A stretch of DNA of 64,000 nt from Beta vulgaris subsp. vulgaris (GCF_026745355.1 NC_079209.1:50787310-50851309), one strand, 5' to 3'. Counted from the stretch's first letter, positions 24,149-35,420 are shown. Numbers and translations: made by a program. The notes: generated from the letters alone by a model not told the origin.

Positions 24149-24834
24149 TACATATTTGTAAGGTTGAGAGTGAGGGATAGCTTAGTGTGATGGTTAGTGC
24201 TTTCGTCCCAGTTTCAAGAGGTTTTGGGATAGATTTTTACCCTCGGCAAGTTGGGATTTCCTTTATGCCCTCCAACTTGTTAAGGTTTCTCCTTACCTTA
24301 TTTTAAAAAAAGGGGGAAAATTTGTCAAAACAACTTTTGAAATACAAGTTGTTGCGAGAAACAACCTTTTAAAAAAATCTAGCAAAATAAGACCTTAAAA
24401 AAATTCAAAGAACAACCTTGAACCATATTCTAGCGTTGACCAAGTATTTTCCGGCTTCAATTCATTAAAACGAAATATGGCAAGGCACGTAATCTATATT
24501 TCTTATGTTTCAACTCCATTTCCCTTAATATACTGATGAATTCAATGTCAAAACATATTTAGTCAATGTCGAAAAATAGAGGAAAAAGAGAGTTGAAACA
24601 TAAGAGTTGTAGTTCACGTGCCCTCCACATATTTGGTTTTAACGAGTCAACGCTGAAAAATGCTTGGTCAATGCCTGAAAATGAATCGACGTTATTTGTC
24701 GCAAAAATGTTTTCATCTAAATGTCTAATTTTGCCATGTTTTTTTTTAATTTAAAAGTTTGTTTCTCGCTAAAACTTGTATTTAAAAGGTTGTTTTTGAC
24801 AAATTTTCAAAAAAAAAATACATATTTGTAAGGT
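24149..24834 (+). mobile_element. tRNA-derived SINE interrupted by a MITE
   Basis: The 16-bp sequence tacatatttgtaaggt occurs at 24149-24164 and exactly again at 24819-24834, a target duplication typical of LINE-mobilised elements. Between them, 24165-24315 holds a SINE body with a tRNA-like A box (gatagcttagtgtgatgg) and a degenerate B-box region, ending in an A run. The A run resumes at 24809-24818 after a 493-bp MITE. The SINE inserted first and the MITE later entered its A tail. Confidence 0.7.
24316..24808. mobile_element. MITE with about 50-bp terminal inverted repeats
   Basis: The left arm begins gaaaatttgtcaaaacaact. The right arm, reverse-complemented, begins gaaaatttgtcaaaaacaac and stays similar for about 50 bp. 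The long inverted repeats and the A-rich duplication around it resemble Mutator-type MITEs, but the superfamily is uncertain. The interior has no credible gene. Confidence 0.65.
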
Positions 24835-26001
24835 CAAACCTATAAACTTTGACCATGAATTAATTATCACTATTATAAGAAAAATTATTTATCATGTGAG
24901 ATCTTGTTAGATTCATTTCAAAGTGTAAGTTTTCAAATATCGAATTTTTATAACTTTTGTTGATACACAATTGAGAATATCAATGATAAAAATAGTCATC
25001 GACGATTGTAAAATTACAAATGTTGCATGAATTATGGAACAAAGGTAGTACAAATTTGGGGATTAAGGAAGCTAAAGTATTAAGCCTTTAAGAGCAACTC
25101 CAATGGCGAACTACAACACCTTGTAGCTTGACTTGTCATATCAGCTTTTTAAGCAATATTGCTTTTTAGCTACAAAGTCTTTCAATGATAAGCTACAATA
25201 CATTGTTGCTTGAATGGTCCCACATCTCAATCAATATTTTCAACTTTAATTTTTTATTCAATTATAATTAGGTAGAAAACAAAACAATTGTGTCTTTATT
25301 GTTGATTGAGATGCACTCGCCAATCATATGGAGTGTGAGCATCACGCACCTTCCTTTTTTTCCGATTTCAAGTCATATTGCATTTTTGAAGTCAAGCAAG
25401 TAGCTTGGTGGAGCAGGTGTTGCTCTCAAACAGGTATCAATTATCTTGCTCCAATGGTTGAACAACTTGCTCATTATTTTCAAATAGCTTTCAAACAGGT
25501 ATCATTTATCTTATTCCAATGGTTGAGCAACTTGCTCATCACTACTTTCAAATATTGCAAGGAAGTCCAAAAGTACAACCATTATATTTCCTCTAAGAAA
25601 GTTAGTAGGATATCCTTTATGTTTTTTTTTTTCTTTTTCACAGAGGATATCCTTTATGTTGGATTTAGTCAAATTCATCTTAATATATTTTAGTTATTTG
25701 TAAAACGAAACGACTTTATTATAAGATGGTTAAAATCAAATAAAAACAATTCGAGGTATTAAGTACAGTGATAATATAGGAAGCAGCTATAGGGTACTTC
25801 ACTACTTCCAATCAAATATGAGGTTTTTGAAGGAAACCCATCTGCATGCGTGCAGCATGTCCACTGTTCTCAGTTCTCACAACAATATATCTATGATTTA
25901 TCTGTTTCAGTTGTAAATTCATATATGCCATCTTAGAACTTGTACAATTATTTTTGCAGCAGGATTACAATTTGCAATGTTTCAGATCATAGTGCAGCAA
26001 A
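24835..26001. other. non-coding DNA with local duplications
   Basis: No gene recognised. A segment of about 69 bp containing ccaatggttga-caacttgct is duplicated at 25433-25500 and 25497-25555. aggatatcctttatgtt flanks a pyrimidine tract at 25608 and 25646. gagcaactccaatgg near 25090 is a motif common at the ends of plant MITEs, but no partner end was found. Confidence 0.35.
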
Positions 26002-26073
26002 GCCAATCCCATGATTCTTGCTAACTGATATTTAATTTCTTCTTTGCTAATATGAAATTTTCCGGGCCCAACA

Positions 26074-27463
26074 ATTGCCCCTAATTGATGACACTTGCTC
26101 AACCGTCTTGGGAAGTGGCATCAATTACACTATTCCCTTAATCTTCTCCTTCAAATGGCTTCAAGTTTGTTCATTTCGGACGCCGACGTCTTATCAGAGA
26201 ACACTATGTCGTCTGCCGCCGTCTCCAGTGATGTGATGACTACTGTCGCCGTCATCCTTGATGACGCCAAAATCGTCAAGGGGACGTCAGACGGCGTCAT
26301 GGACATCAGACGGCGTCAGGACGCCAGATGACGACGTCCATAAACTCTTGGCTGTTTTTAGAACTCTTGACGACCTGCTTCCTAATGGCGTCACTGCCGC
26401 TGCTGAGACGGCGACAACTGTTGAATATGCCCCTGTTACAGAAGACAAGATGCCATGGAGATAAATTAATTTTCAGCGTTAGTTTTTGTGTGTAAAAGTC
26501 GTTGCAGATGTTTATCGTGTGTAATCCAAATGTATGTTTGTAAGTATGTATGTGCGTATGTATACGACTTTTCCATCGTGACTAGAGGTTTAGTTTTAAA
26601 ACTAAACGTTGTCATCCAGGATATGTCGTCAAGTGTAGGGCCCTTATGTTTGTATGAATGTGTGTACGTATGTGTGTAGGTATCTTTGATGTTTGAAACC
26701 ACTTGCAGTGTTAATTGTTAAGAAGGGATAATTTGCCTCTTCTAATTAATTGCTTGTGGTGTTTTGTATGTTGTTGTGATGACTTCTTAAGGTGTGTGTC
26801 CCTTTTTGTATAGAAGTCACGTTGTATTCACCTGAACGCCGTCGAACCTTGATGCCCCAGCTTAAAACTGTCGTCGTCATAATAAGGGTCGGCGTCAATT
26901 GTGATGACGTCGTCGACGCCGATGATGACGTCGTCGACGCCGATGATGACGTCGTCGACGCCGATGATGGCGTCATTGACGCTGATGATGGCGTCAGAAT
27001 GTGAACATTGTTGTGGTGTTCGATTGTGTCAAAGTTGGTTGTCAACTAATCCTCGTCCCCATACCTGTCTTCATACAACAAAGGTGAGATGTCGTTGGCT
27101 TCCCCCAACGGTCCTAGGATGCTCAAGTTAGTATAATATAAAGAAATAACGCTTAAAATATGAAAATATAATATGTTGAGAATAAAATGAAATGAAATAA
27201 CTCAATTTAACTTGTTGGTTACTTACATGTAGTGGCGTCCTTTTGTTCTCAACATAATACGATTAAAAGAATAGAGTTTTAGATGGACGACGTTCCAACT
27301 TCAGGGAACATGCTTACCTCCTTGAGATATGAAATAATTAACGACGTCCACTTGCCAGACGCCGTCGCAATTGTTGACGTCGACGTCACTTTTTGGACGA
27401 CGTCCAGTTGCCAGACGCCGTCGCAATTGTGGACGTCGACATCACTTTTTGGGCGACGCCTAG
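26074..27463. repeat. GACGTC/GACGCC-rich non-coding part of the gag-only element
   Basis: The sequence is saturated with GACGTC, GACGCC and their complements. A 21-bp unit (gtcgtcgacgcc-gatgatgac) repeats at 26901-26990. A 57-bp unit with gccagacgccgtcgcaattg repeats at 27345-27460. (TATG)n-like DNA lies at 26520-26560. Open frames rich in Asp-Asp-Val on both strands are by-products. Confidence 0.6.
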
Positions 27464-28474
27464 TTAGGATCGTTTTTGCCAATCGTTGGCTTGATGAGTC
27501 TGACGGACGCTATAAACTTGTTGTGGACGATCATAAGGCTTTGGACGCCACAAACTTTCTTCGTTTGGCGTCGACTTCCTGCTGTCGACGTCATAGAATT
27601 CCTTTCTTGACTGCATGTCTTCCTCCAATCGGATCTGGGTCGAGGCTTTGGCTTGAGCATCCTCGAACGTTGGACATGGATACTTAGTAAGCTCTTTGTA
27701 CAAATCTGAGTCTTCATCCAGTCCCCGTCGGAAAGCTTCAATCGCCGTCTTAACGTCGCAATTTGGAATTGACACCTTTTCCCTGTTAAACCTGTGAACA
27801 AACTCTTTCAAGGATTCATCAGATTTTTGCACGATTCTATGTAAGTCACTAGCCTGTTTTTCCATCTTACGACTACTAGCAAACTGTAAATTAAAAATAT
27901 TAATCAATTGAGCAAAGGAAGAGATAGCGCCGTTGCCAAGGTGGATGAACCACTGCAGGGCTGGTCCAGTCAAGTCTCCGAATCCTTTACACATGCATGC
28001 CTCGCGCATGCTACGAGGAATTGAGATGGTCATCATCCGTTGTTTGTATTGGGCGACGTGGTCATTTGGATCTGTAGTGCCGTCGTACATCTTCATGGTT
28101 GGACGGAGAACCGCTTTGGAACCTCGACCATGGCAATAAAATCAGCAAAAGGTGAGTCCGCATAGCTGCCTGGCGTCGCTTTCTCCATAGGACGAGGGAC
28201 GCCGGGGATTTTGGCGATCATGTCTTCTAGTCGCTGAAGACGCTGCTCGATATCGGCGTCACGCCCGATGACGGCGTCATGCCCGATGACGGCGTCATGC
28301 TCGATGACGGCGTCGTCTATGTTGCGGCGCTTAGAGCCTTTGGACTTTTGAGCAGATTTCAGGCTTTGATTTCCATACAGGACGCGACATAACTTTCTTT
28401 CAATATCGCCATCTCGCCTTGACGCGGTTGAGCTCATCAATGACCTCTTGGGTGGTGACCCATTGTCCTGCCAT
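27464..28474 (-). pseudogene. Ty3/gypsy gag (broken)
   Basis: A minus-strand ATG at 28474 starts MAGQWVTTQEVIDELN. Frame changes near 28405 and 28095 link this to a charged segment with in-frame seven-residue repeats (DAVIGH-type, four times, around 28316-28254) and then to the retrotransposon gag domain: YDGTTDPNDHVAQYKQRM, FGDLTGPALQWF, SFAQLINIFNLQF, ESLKEFVHRFNREKV. Gag builds the virus-like particle that packages element RNA. Here two frameshifts and the lack of pol make it non-functional. The upstream context tttgacgcccaccgtgggg is the usual leader of plant gypsy elements. Confidence 0.75.
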
Positions 28475-28592
28475 TGAAAACACGAAAGGATGGAAAAGTA
28501 CGGAAAACTTACGTAGATAAGATGAAACGAAAAAACGTGATTGCCAAAGGATGTATAGAGATCTTGATGTGGCCCCACGGTGGGCGTCAAAT

Positions 28593-29123
28593 TGTTTATG
28601 CCAATTTTGTACCAAGTACGCAAAAGGAAAAGGGAGCCAACAACGAGATCTTTACACTATGGCAATCAACATTAACGGATAAATTAAATATGTAAAGGAA
28701 ATAAAATAATAAAAAGACAAATGAATGTTGAGACCGGAAAAAATGTTGAAAAACGCGGGTGATCCTTGATCACCAATGCACTAATATGCCGACGGCGTCA
28801 ATACAAGGGTAGAATACAATATCAAGCTTTCTTGTGCCACTATGGAAAATATTAGAGTAGAGAATAAAGAATATGAATGTGTCCGTGGAGAGAGAAGTAG
28901 TAGAAGAGAAACTAGAGTTACATTGAACTACATATATATATAGGTGGGATATCTTTCAAAGATGCTTCCAAACTCCCTTGAAGATAGGTAGTGCCTTGAT
29001 TATCTCTAACTTCCTCCTTATTTTCCTCCAATAGTTATACCCAAAGTCAATGCCAATCCCATGATTCTTGCTAACTGATATTTAATTTCTTCTTTGCTAA
29101 TATGAAATTTTCCGGGCCCAACA
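28593..29123 (-). repeat. 5' LTR, 531 bp
   Basis: Read on the minus strand it starts TGTTGGGCCCGGAAAA at 29123 and ends ATAAACA at 28593. The leader ATTTGACGCCC follows at once. A TATA-like tatatatatata lies near 28931. The first 72 bp recur at the other end of the element. Confidence 0.7.
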
Positions 29124-30887
29124 ATATCCAAATAGCTTCACATCCAAAACCGCCTTTCGGGGCACCAGAAAGGGTGCTGCTGGGTGCAGTCTGAAGGTTT
29201 CTTTCACAATGGCTTGCAAATATGGGAGCCGCATTATGTCTTGTTCTTCAACTGAGTTACCTTTTCCTATGATTTCATGGAGCTCTGCTTGTGCCTTCTT
29301 TAGCTTTTCCGGGTTGCGAAGTAATTCTGTCATTGCCCATTCTAGCGTAGTTGATGTTGTATCAGTTCCTTCACCAAAGAGGTCCTGCAGAAACAAGTAA
29401 GATGTCTGTCAAGTTTTTCAGCAATAAGTATAGGAGAAAATGTAAAGTAATCATTATTATGTAATAGAGTATAAATCTATGAGACTCCAACCACCGGCTT
29501 AAGCTTTTGGTTGAGTTGGTCTTTTGACATTGTATTGGAGCCAGTGTGACATAAAGATCACGGGTTCAAATCTCATCCACCCCTTATTTCTAAGTAGAAT
29601 ATTTAGCGCCAGGTATGAGGGAAGCATGTGCTGCATCCACACTTCAAGCCCAATGGGCTCTCGCGTGAGGGGGCGTAATAGAGTATAAACCAACAGCTTA
29701 AGCTTTTGGTTAAATTGGCATTTGACATTATGTAATAAGATGGTCATCTTAGGAGACCATCTGACTATTTATGTTTTGTTATATAGGTTGTTGGAATCAA
29801 GGCTTGAAAAGCCTTAGCTTCTTTTATTAAAATGTCTCATATTGCTTGTGGGAGGGAATACTTCTTTGTTTTATATTTCCTCCCTCCTTCCTATTAATGA
29901 GTTGGTACTTGAGATGTTTTTGTAGTTGGATGTCATGTTTAGTTTGGGTCTTAGGCCTTGGGGAATAAACTTAATTAACTCTAATTACCATTAATAGATG
30001 AGGAAGCGTCGATAATTCCATCTCCTCTGGTTTTGTTTGATTGATTTCTAGTAAAGCATCCAGAACATCATCACCTTGAGCTGATCTTGCTGGTTGTCTG
30101 TTGTCCTGCAACGGTTGCTGAATAATGGTGTTGAATAGATCAATTATCTTCTCAAAGTGTACAGTTGTACGCCGTCTGATGCGTTGTGGGTCTATCTTCT
30201 TCAATACAGGAAAATAATCAGCAATGTTGGGATTTCCCAATTCTTCCATTATACCTCGTACAGTCTCTCGAAATTCGCCACCATTTTCAGAATTAGTATC
30301 ACCTATATCCACTGAAAAGAAAGTATTTGATAACAAATTCATTGTGGTTGTAAATGCTACTTGTCCAATATTTACTGCCAAACCCGCTTTACTTTGTTTC
30401 TTAACATAGTCTATCAGATTGCTTACTTTTTCTCGTCTAAGACATTGGCTCGTATCAAGTTTACGTGTAGAAAAAACTTCAGAGTTACAATTTTACGGAG
30501 GTTTCTCCATTGAGTTGATACTGGCAACCAAATCACTGAATTTTGTTGGTGATCTAGTGCTAGAGAAGCATCAATGATCGGCCTATTAGCGAACAAAATA
30601 TCATTCTTTTGAAGCACTTCTCTGGCCATGACAGACGATGAAATGATCACAGTTGGCACTTGGCCGAGCTGCAGTACCATGATAGGGCCATAAGTCTTGG
30701 CAAGTTGAGTCAAGGAGATGTGTGGTTTCGCGCCGAGGCTAAAGAGGTTACCGAAGATAGGCAGAGTAGGAGGACCGGGTGGTAGTCGTGTTGGATTTGA
30801 TTCATCGACGTTCTGAACATTTGAAAGGAGGAGGTGGATTGCTGCCCATGCTAGTAGAAGACATAGCATCAAGCTCAAGTAATCCAT
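29124..30887 (-). pseudogene. cytochrome P450, CYP76 family-like (disrupted and truncated)
   Basis: Two minus-strand exons. Exon 1 (30887-29989) starts MDYLSLMLCLLLAWAAI, a membrane anchor. It has the proline hinge LPPGPPTLP, WRNLRK (helix C WxxxR), and continues as NIGQVAFTTTMNLLSNTFFSVDIGD. A single missing base near 30490 shifts the frame within exon 1. The GT-AG intron is 29988-29385. Exon 2 (29384 on) has the I-helix FGEGTDTTSTT and the K-helix KETFRLHP (ExxR), then stops after KLFGY, where a retroelement LTR begins. The PERF and heme-cysteine regions are absent from the window. CYP76 enzymes are ER-bound monooxygenases, often acting on terpenoids. I cannot assign a substrate. It cannot encode an active enzyme as read. 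Confidence 0.9.
29455..29740. repeat. dispersed repeat in the P450 intron, with short direct repeats
   Basis: About 65 bp starting gtaatagagtataaa and containing cttaagcttttggtt occurs at 29460-29531 and again at 29675-29737. Between them lie cacgggttcaaatctc (B-box-like) and caagcccaatgggctctcgc, a motif I associate with common dicot intron and intergenic repeats. Terminal direct repeats suggest a TRIM-like element, but ends and target duplication are unclear. Confidence 0.4.
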
Positions 30888-30972
30888 GACTTCGTTCTGT
30901 TCTAAGGTCTGTGTTTTGTTACTTCTGGTGTTTGTTAATTGTGATATTCTACTGTAAGATGTTGTATTACAT

Positions 30973-31596
30973 TTTTTTTTTTTGAATAGTAAAATTAATT
31001 CATTAATAAAAAGTCATACGACATCTACATAAGCAATCGAATTAAACAAATACATAAGTTGAATCAAACAAAAATTTCTTTCATAAAAACTACAATCGTC
31101 AAACAAATCTTGCAATGTGGAACATCTCCCGCTTATATCGCTGGAAAATACAGCCTTGTTGGAGAGACAATCTAACGATCCCTTGTAGTCGTGAGGATGA
31201 TTTCCGTCGGATTCATCTGACCGTATTCGAAAAATTGATAACCTTTGTGATCCCGCATAATTCTTCACCAACAAAATAATTTCACGGCAATCCATTAGAT
31301 CTAGAATCCCGGATTGTAACCTGTAGAAATTCCCCCTCTAAAAGAGGAGAAAAACCCTGTCTTTCGAAGGAGGTCGAAAAACCTTGTCTTTCGAAGGAGA
31401 TCGAAAAACCTTTTCTTACGAAGGAGATCGAAAACCCTATCTTTCGAGGGAGAAATCGTTATTGGAAACCTAAAAACAAATAAAAAAGCAAAGGTGGGGG
31501 CTTTCCAACGGTAAAAACCGATGGAAGCCCCTTTAAAAATCAACAATGGAGGCTAGGGTTTTTGAAAGTAGAGAGGAGAGAGGGGAGAGAGAAAAA
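30973..31596 (-). mobile_element. poly(A) retroposon, 624 bp, in the P450 upstream region
   Basis: taagatgttgtattacat (18 bp) flanks the insertion exactly at 30955-30972 and 31597-31614. On the minus strand the element starts with a CT-rich leader and has a tandem repeat of about 31 bp, four copies, around tttcgaaggagatcg (31340-31460). It then has a 93-codon open frame (31295-31014, MDCREIILLVKNYAGSQRLS...) and ends in an A11 tail. Target duplication and tail show LINE-type mobilisation. I do not recognise the open frame. The insertion lies 68 bp upstream of the P450 start codon, so it splits the gene's proximal promoter or leader. Confidence 0.75.
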
Positions 31597-31614
31597 TAAG
31601 ATGTTGTATTACAT

Positions 31615-32100
31615 GCTTGTACCGTGGTTTTGGTAATTTGTGTTATTGCATACATGGTAATCCATACAACATAATGTCAAGACAGTTTTGGATTGAAAAG
31701 TCTTTGAATTATTTTGTCATCTATTCAAGCTATGTATCGTAGTTCGTTTGTTTGCGTTTTTTCCATAAAGAAAAATATTTTCAGATGGACTTCAATTAAT
31801 ACATCATCAATTTGTACATTGTTCCCACTTCTCATGCTTGTCCGTTCAAATTACTTGCTACACTTTGAAAATTCCTTCTGTGGGATTTGACCCTGCATAA
31901 TTTACCATTAGATCACATCAAATATTATAATGTAATATGTTATTGGATTCCTGTCAATGTACTTTGCTCTAATAATCAAATATTATAAAATCAAATTTTT
32001 GTACTTTGCTCTAATACACAATTAAAGATATTAATAGTTAAAATATGATTCGACAAGCGTGAAAGTCAAAGTCTAGCGAATAAAAAAAAATAGATAAGTA
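31615..32100. other. non-coding DNA
   Basis: No gene. A tRNA-like A/B-box stretch can be read on the minus strand around 31880-31920 (ctaatggtaaa, gggtcaaatccca). Confidence 0.35.
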
Positions 32101-32108
32101 CTTGCATT

Positions 32109-32818
32109 CAGTAGCGGAACTAGACTTCAATTTAAATGGGTTCAAGAAAGTCAAGGTTAGATGGAGATAGCCCTTACCGTAAAGACTTTGTACTGTCGCT
32201 GTTTTGTTTTTGGTTTTTTTAATAATTTTTCTAATAGTAACGCTTGCCGTGTAGAGATAGTAGTACAAATAAAAGCAAAATCTAAAATTCCATCTTATAG
32301 GAAAAAGTAAAACGAAGAAGTTTCAAATAAATAAATGGATCACCACATGTTTTCTAGAGATATTAGTATCTTTTGACCATGAATCTATGATCTTAGAAGT
32401 TAGAAGTTGATTTCGCTTTCCCACGTGTTAGACTCTAGAACTATAAGCTCGTTATCCTTTTTTTTTAATGCAACAATTCTAGTTTTACACATGTTGAGCT
32501 TTACTTTGACGACAAATATTTATAATTACATATAAGTAAGATTATAAAATTACATATTATTAGAGTATGTTAGGTGACAAATCTAACAAGATTCCACTTA
32601 ACTATTTTTTTGTTTTTTTTGTGTATAAATCACAAATTTTAGTCAAAGTGATAAGTGTGAACAGTTAAAATATGCATTTGCTGCATGTAAATAGAACGAA
32701 GGAATCATTCTTTTTACCCCTACTTTTTTGGCTACTTTTATTCAAATTTTTAAAAGTTAAGTGGAGTTAACTAATCCCGATTTGATAAACCAATTTGGTA
32801 ATAGTGGATCCGCCCCTG
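32109..32818. mobile_element. non-autonomous hAT element, 710 bp
   Basis: The 8-bp duplication cttgcatt lies at 32101-32108 and 32819-32826. The ends are cagtagcggaactagac and, reverse-complemented, caggggcggatccac. These are imperfect inverted repeats related to the terminus at 17283. There is no transposase; the open frame at the left end is short and unrecognised. Confidence 0.8.
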
Positions 32819-32826
32819 CTTGCATT

Positions 32827-33157
32827 TACAGAGGTATCATAACATCTTGGATCGCGTCTCCTTTCTCTGCATTAAGCAAAGTGAATTGTTGATTCATTCC
32901 TCGTAAAGTCGTACTAGCACTTGAACAAAAGCGCATGAAAGGAGCTTCATAAAATCAACAAAACACACAAAATGACAATTGATATTTACACCTACTTGTT
33001 ATTGAAATACATGCAACAATTTAACTATATAGCGTCAATTATCATTAACTTATTAAAATAAATTTAAATAAAAACTAGTTCAACTAGTTGAGACTAACAA
33101 GGGCGACGAGCTAATTCATCAAATTTTAATTTCTATATTTCACAAATAATGATCTAT
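32827..33157. other. non-coding DNA
   Basis: Nothing recognised. Confidence 0.4.
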
Positions 33158-33314
<157 letters not shown>

Positions 33315-33809
33315 GCTTCTACTTTAGGAATAATCATATCATCTTATTATACTACTCCAAATAATAATATTGTAGAACAAGTCTAAGTTTTCGTGTTGCA
33401 AACTCTATCTCTTTCCCCAAATTGGACTCTCCTTTTTCCTAATGCAGTACTTGATAACTTACCTCGTATGTCGTCAGACCATAACCTATAACTGTTAGGG
33501 GTAAATGGGCTTCTCCCTCCCTAACTAATGACCTATCAGTTTGGGCCAAAAGTACTGGCGACCTTAAATAAAAGACAAATTCTAGCCCAGTTAGCAGGAG
33601 CCCAAAAAGCTCTTTAAAATGACCCATGAAACCCCTTTCTTTTCGACCTTGAACAGGATCTCCATAAACATCTTAACGAAATCCTAGATTAGGAGGAAGA
33701 ATTTTGGCAAATTAGATCTCGTACTAATTGATAATTAATGGTGATCGTAATACTAATTTTTTTTCACCTTTCAACCATTTTGAGAACATTTTGAGAAGCA
33801 GAAGTAATA

Positions 33810-33811
<2 letters not shown>
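33315..33811. other. non-coding DNA
   Basis: No gene or repeat recognised. Confidence 0.4.
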
Positions 33812-33878
<67 letters not shown>

Positions 33879-35420
33879 CTTGTGAAAATCACAATTAATC
33901 TGAAAACTGAAAACAAGTAATCTGAGCCGTCGGATTTAGAAGAAAATATTAGATGACCTCGATTTAGCCACGTCGCGCGCCTAAAAATTTAGTTTCTCCC
34001 ATCTGATTTTCTCTCTTTTATTCCTCAGCTCTCAAACGTAATTTCTCTCTCCTAAAGGCCAATTTTCACGCTCTCAATTCTCACCTTCAATCAATGTTAA
34101 TCCTTTCATGATTCGAAATTCCGATAAGAATTTGTTTAATCTTTTCATTCCAGCAAACAAATGTGTAGTGCCTCAAATGACAATATTAGAAAGTTACAAT
34201 GGAAGTCTGTGATTATCTGTCCATGGTGGAAACTTCATAACAAATTAACATGATATAACATTTACTTGATGAGCAGCCTCACAGAATTATAAGAATGAGA
34301 AAATTCCTGAACATAAAGCCAACAGAAAGAATTGAACTCGTTTTTTTTTTTCCATTTGTAGCTCAAAGCCAGTAGCATATAGAAAACATTTACACAAGAT
34401 GATCTACTTTCCTGCACATTTACACAAGATTTTGAATTTCAATCAGAAGAAATTTACGTGATTGTTGTCGGTGATTTGATTTTTGACTTGTGAATTTTTG
34501 GTGGATTTTGGTGTAGATTTGTTGAAGACTTAAAAGTTACTCTTATAATACTCAAAGTTACCTTTATAATACTCAATGTTATACTTATAATACTCAAAGT
34601 TACCCTAGAAAGATGAAAATTAATTATGACATAATAAAGTTATCCTAAAAGCACTAAAAGTTACCCTTATCATATATAAAGTTGCCCTTGAAATATATAA
34701 AGTTATCCTTAATATAATGAAGTTATCCTAAAACAGGCAAAAGTTACCCCTAAAGTATATAAAGTTACCCTAAAAGTGATAAAAGTTACCCTTGTTTTTA
34801 GTTTTCAGACTTTAAATAACTAGAGATAACATGTTTTCGTTACTAATAACATTGAAAGATATAAATTTTTGATTTTCTACTAGTGTTTTATATAATCAAA
34901 ACAAGACTAGTAGATATATTAGTGGTGAAAGTTATGTATAGGCAAATATATAAATAGTAAATTTTTTTGTTAAATTAATTATCATAAGAGATAATTAATA
35001 ATCATTATTTTTTAAAGGACAAATTATAATAATTACTACTCCATAAAAAATTTTGAGGGATAGTATTTACGTTAGTGCTAATATTTATGTTATTCATGGT
35101 CAATGTTTTTGTCTAATAAGGTCAAATAAGTTTCAATCAGGTCCAATAAGGTCTAATAAGTTTCAATCATGGCCAATAAGGTCTAATAAGTTTCAATAAG
35201 GTCAATAAATTCCAATAAGGTCCAATAAGTTCCAATTAGGTTCAATCAGGTCCAATAAGTTGAATCAGGTCCAATCAGGTTTAATAAGTTCCAATAAGTT
35301 CAGTTCAGGTTCAATAAGTTCAGTTCAGATAAGGTCCAATAAGTTCAGGGCCAATAAGTTGAATAGAACGCACCCTAAGAACTGTTTTCAGCGGATCCTA
35401 CCCCTATATATATATATATA
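33812..35420 (+). mobile_element. non-autonomous element inserted in a TA microsatellite
   Basis: (TA)n at 33812-33875 and 35405-35420 bracket a 1.53-kb element (33876-35404). It starts gatcttgtgaaaatcacaat and ends ctgttttcagcggatcctac. Its ends share GATC-N3-TGAAAA in inverted orientation. Inside are an aaagttacc-type array (34529-34796) and a caataag-type array (35113-35365). A related start (gatcttgtgaaaa) follows another TA tract at 60986. This resembles Micron-type elements described in plant TA microsatellites. No coding capacity. Confidence 0.6.

Larger units (their letters stand above)
26002..29123 (-). mobile_element. gag-only LTR retroelement (TR-GAG-like) inserted in the P450 exon
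   Basis: The 5' LTR lies at 28593-29123. Downstream on the minus strand come a gag pseudogene (28474-27464), a GACG-rich non-coding part (27463-26074), and a purine-rich tract aattaggggcaat directly before a 72-bp remnant of the 3' LTR (26002-26073). That remnant matches 29052-29123 base for base. No protease, reverse transcriptase or integrase is present, so it depended on another gypsy element for movement. Most of the 3' LTR and the far flank of the insertion are missing, so no target duplication can be confirmed. The right flank is atatc at 29124. Confidence 0.7.

Noticed and set aside
24566..24754. Small open frame inside the MITE
   Set aside because: It lies between inverted repeats, is short, and has no recognisable domain.
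26002..26073. Continuation of the P450 exon to the left of the LTR element
   Set aside because: The minus-strand sequence left of 26002 shows no PERF or heme-cysteine motif. The 72-bp match is an LTR remnant and not exon sequence.
26792..27131. Asp/Val-repeat open frames
   Set aside because: Products of the GACGTC tandem units in the non-coding part of the gag-only element.
29124..30887. Assignment of the P450 to CYP76AD and betalain synthesis
   Set aside because: Motifs fit the CYP76 family in general. I see nothing specific enough to pick a subfamily or substrate, and the gene is disrupted.
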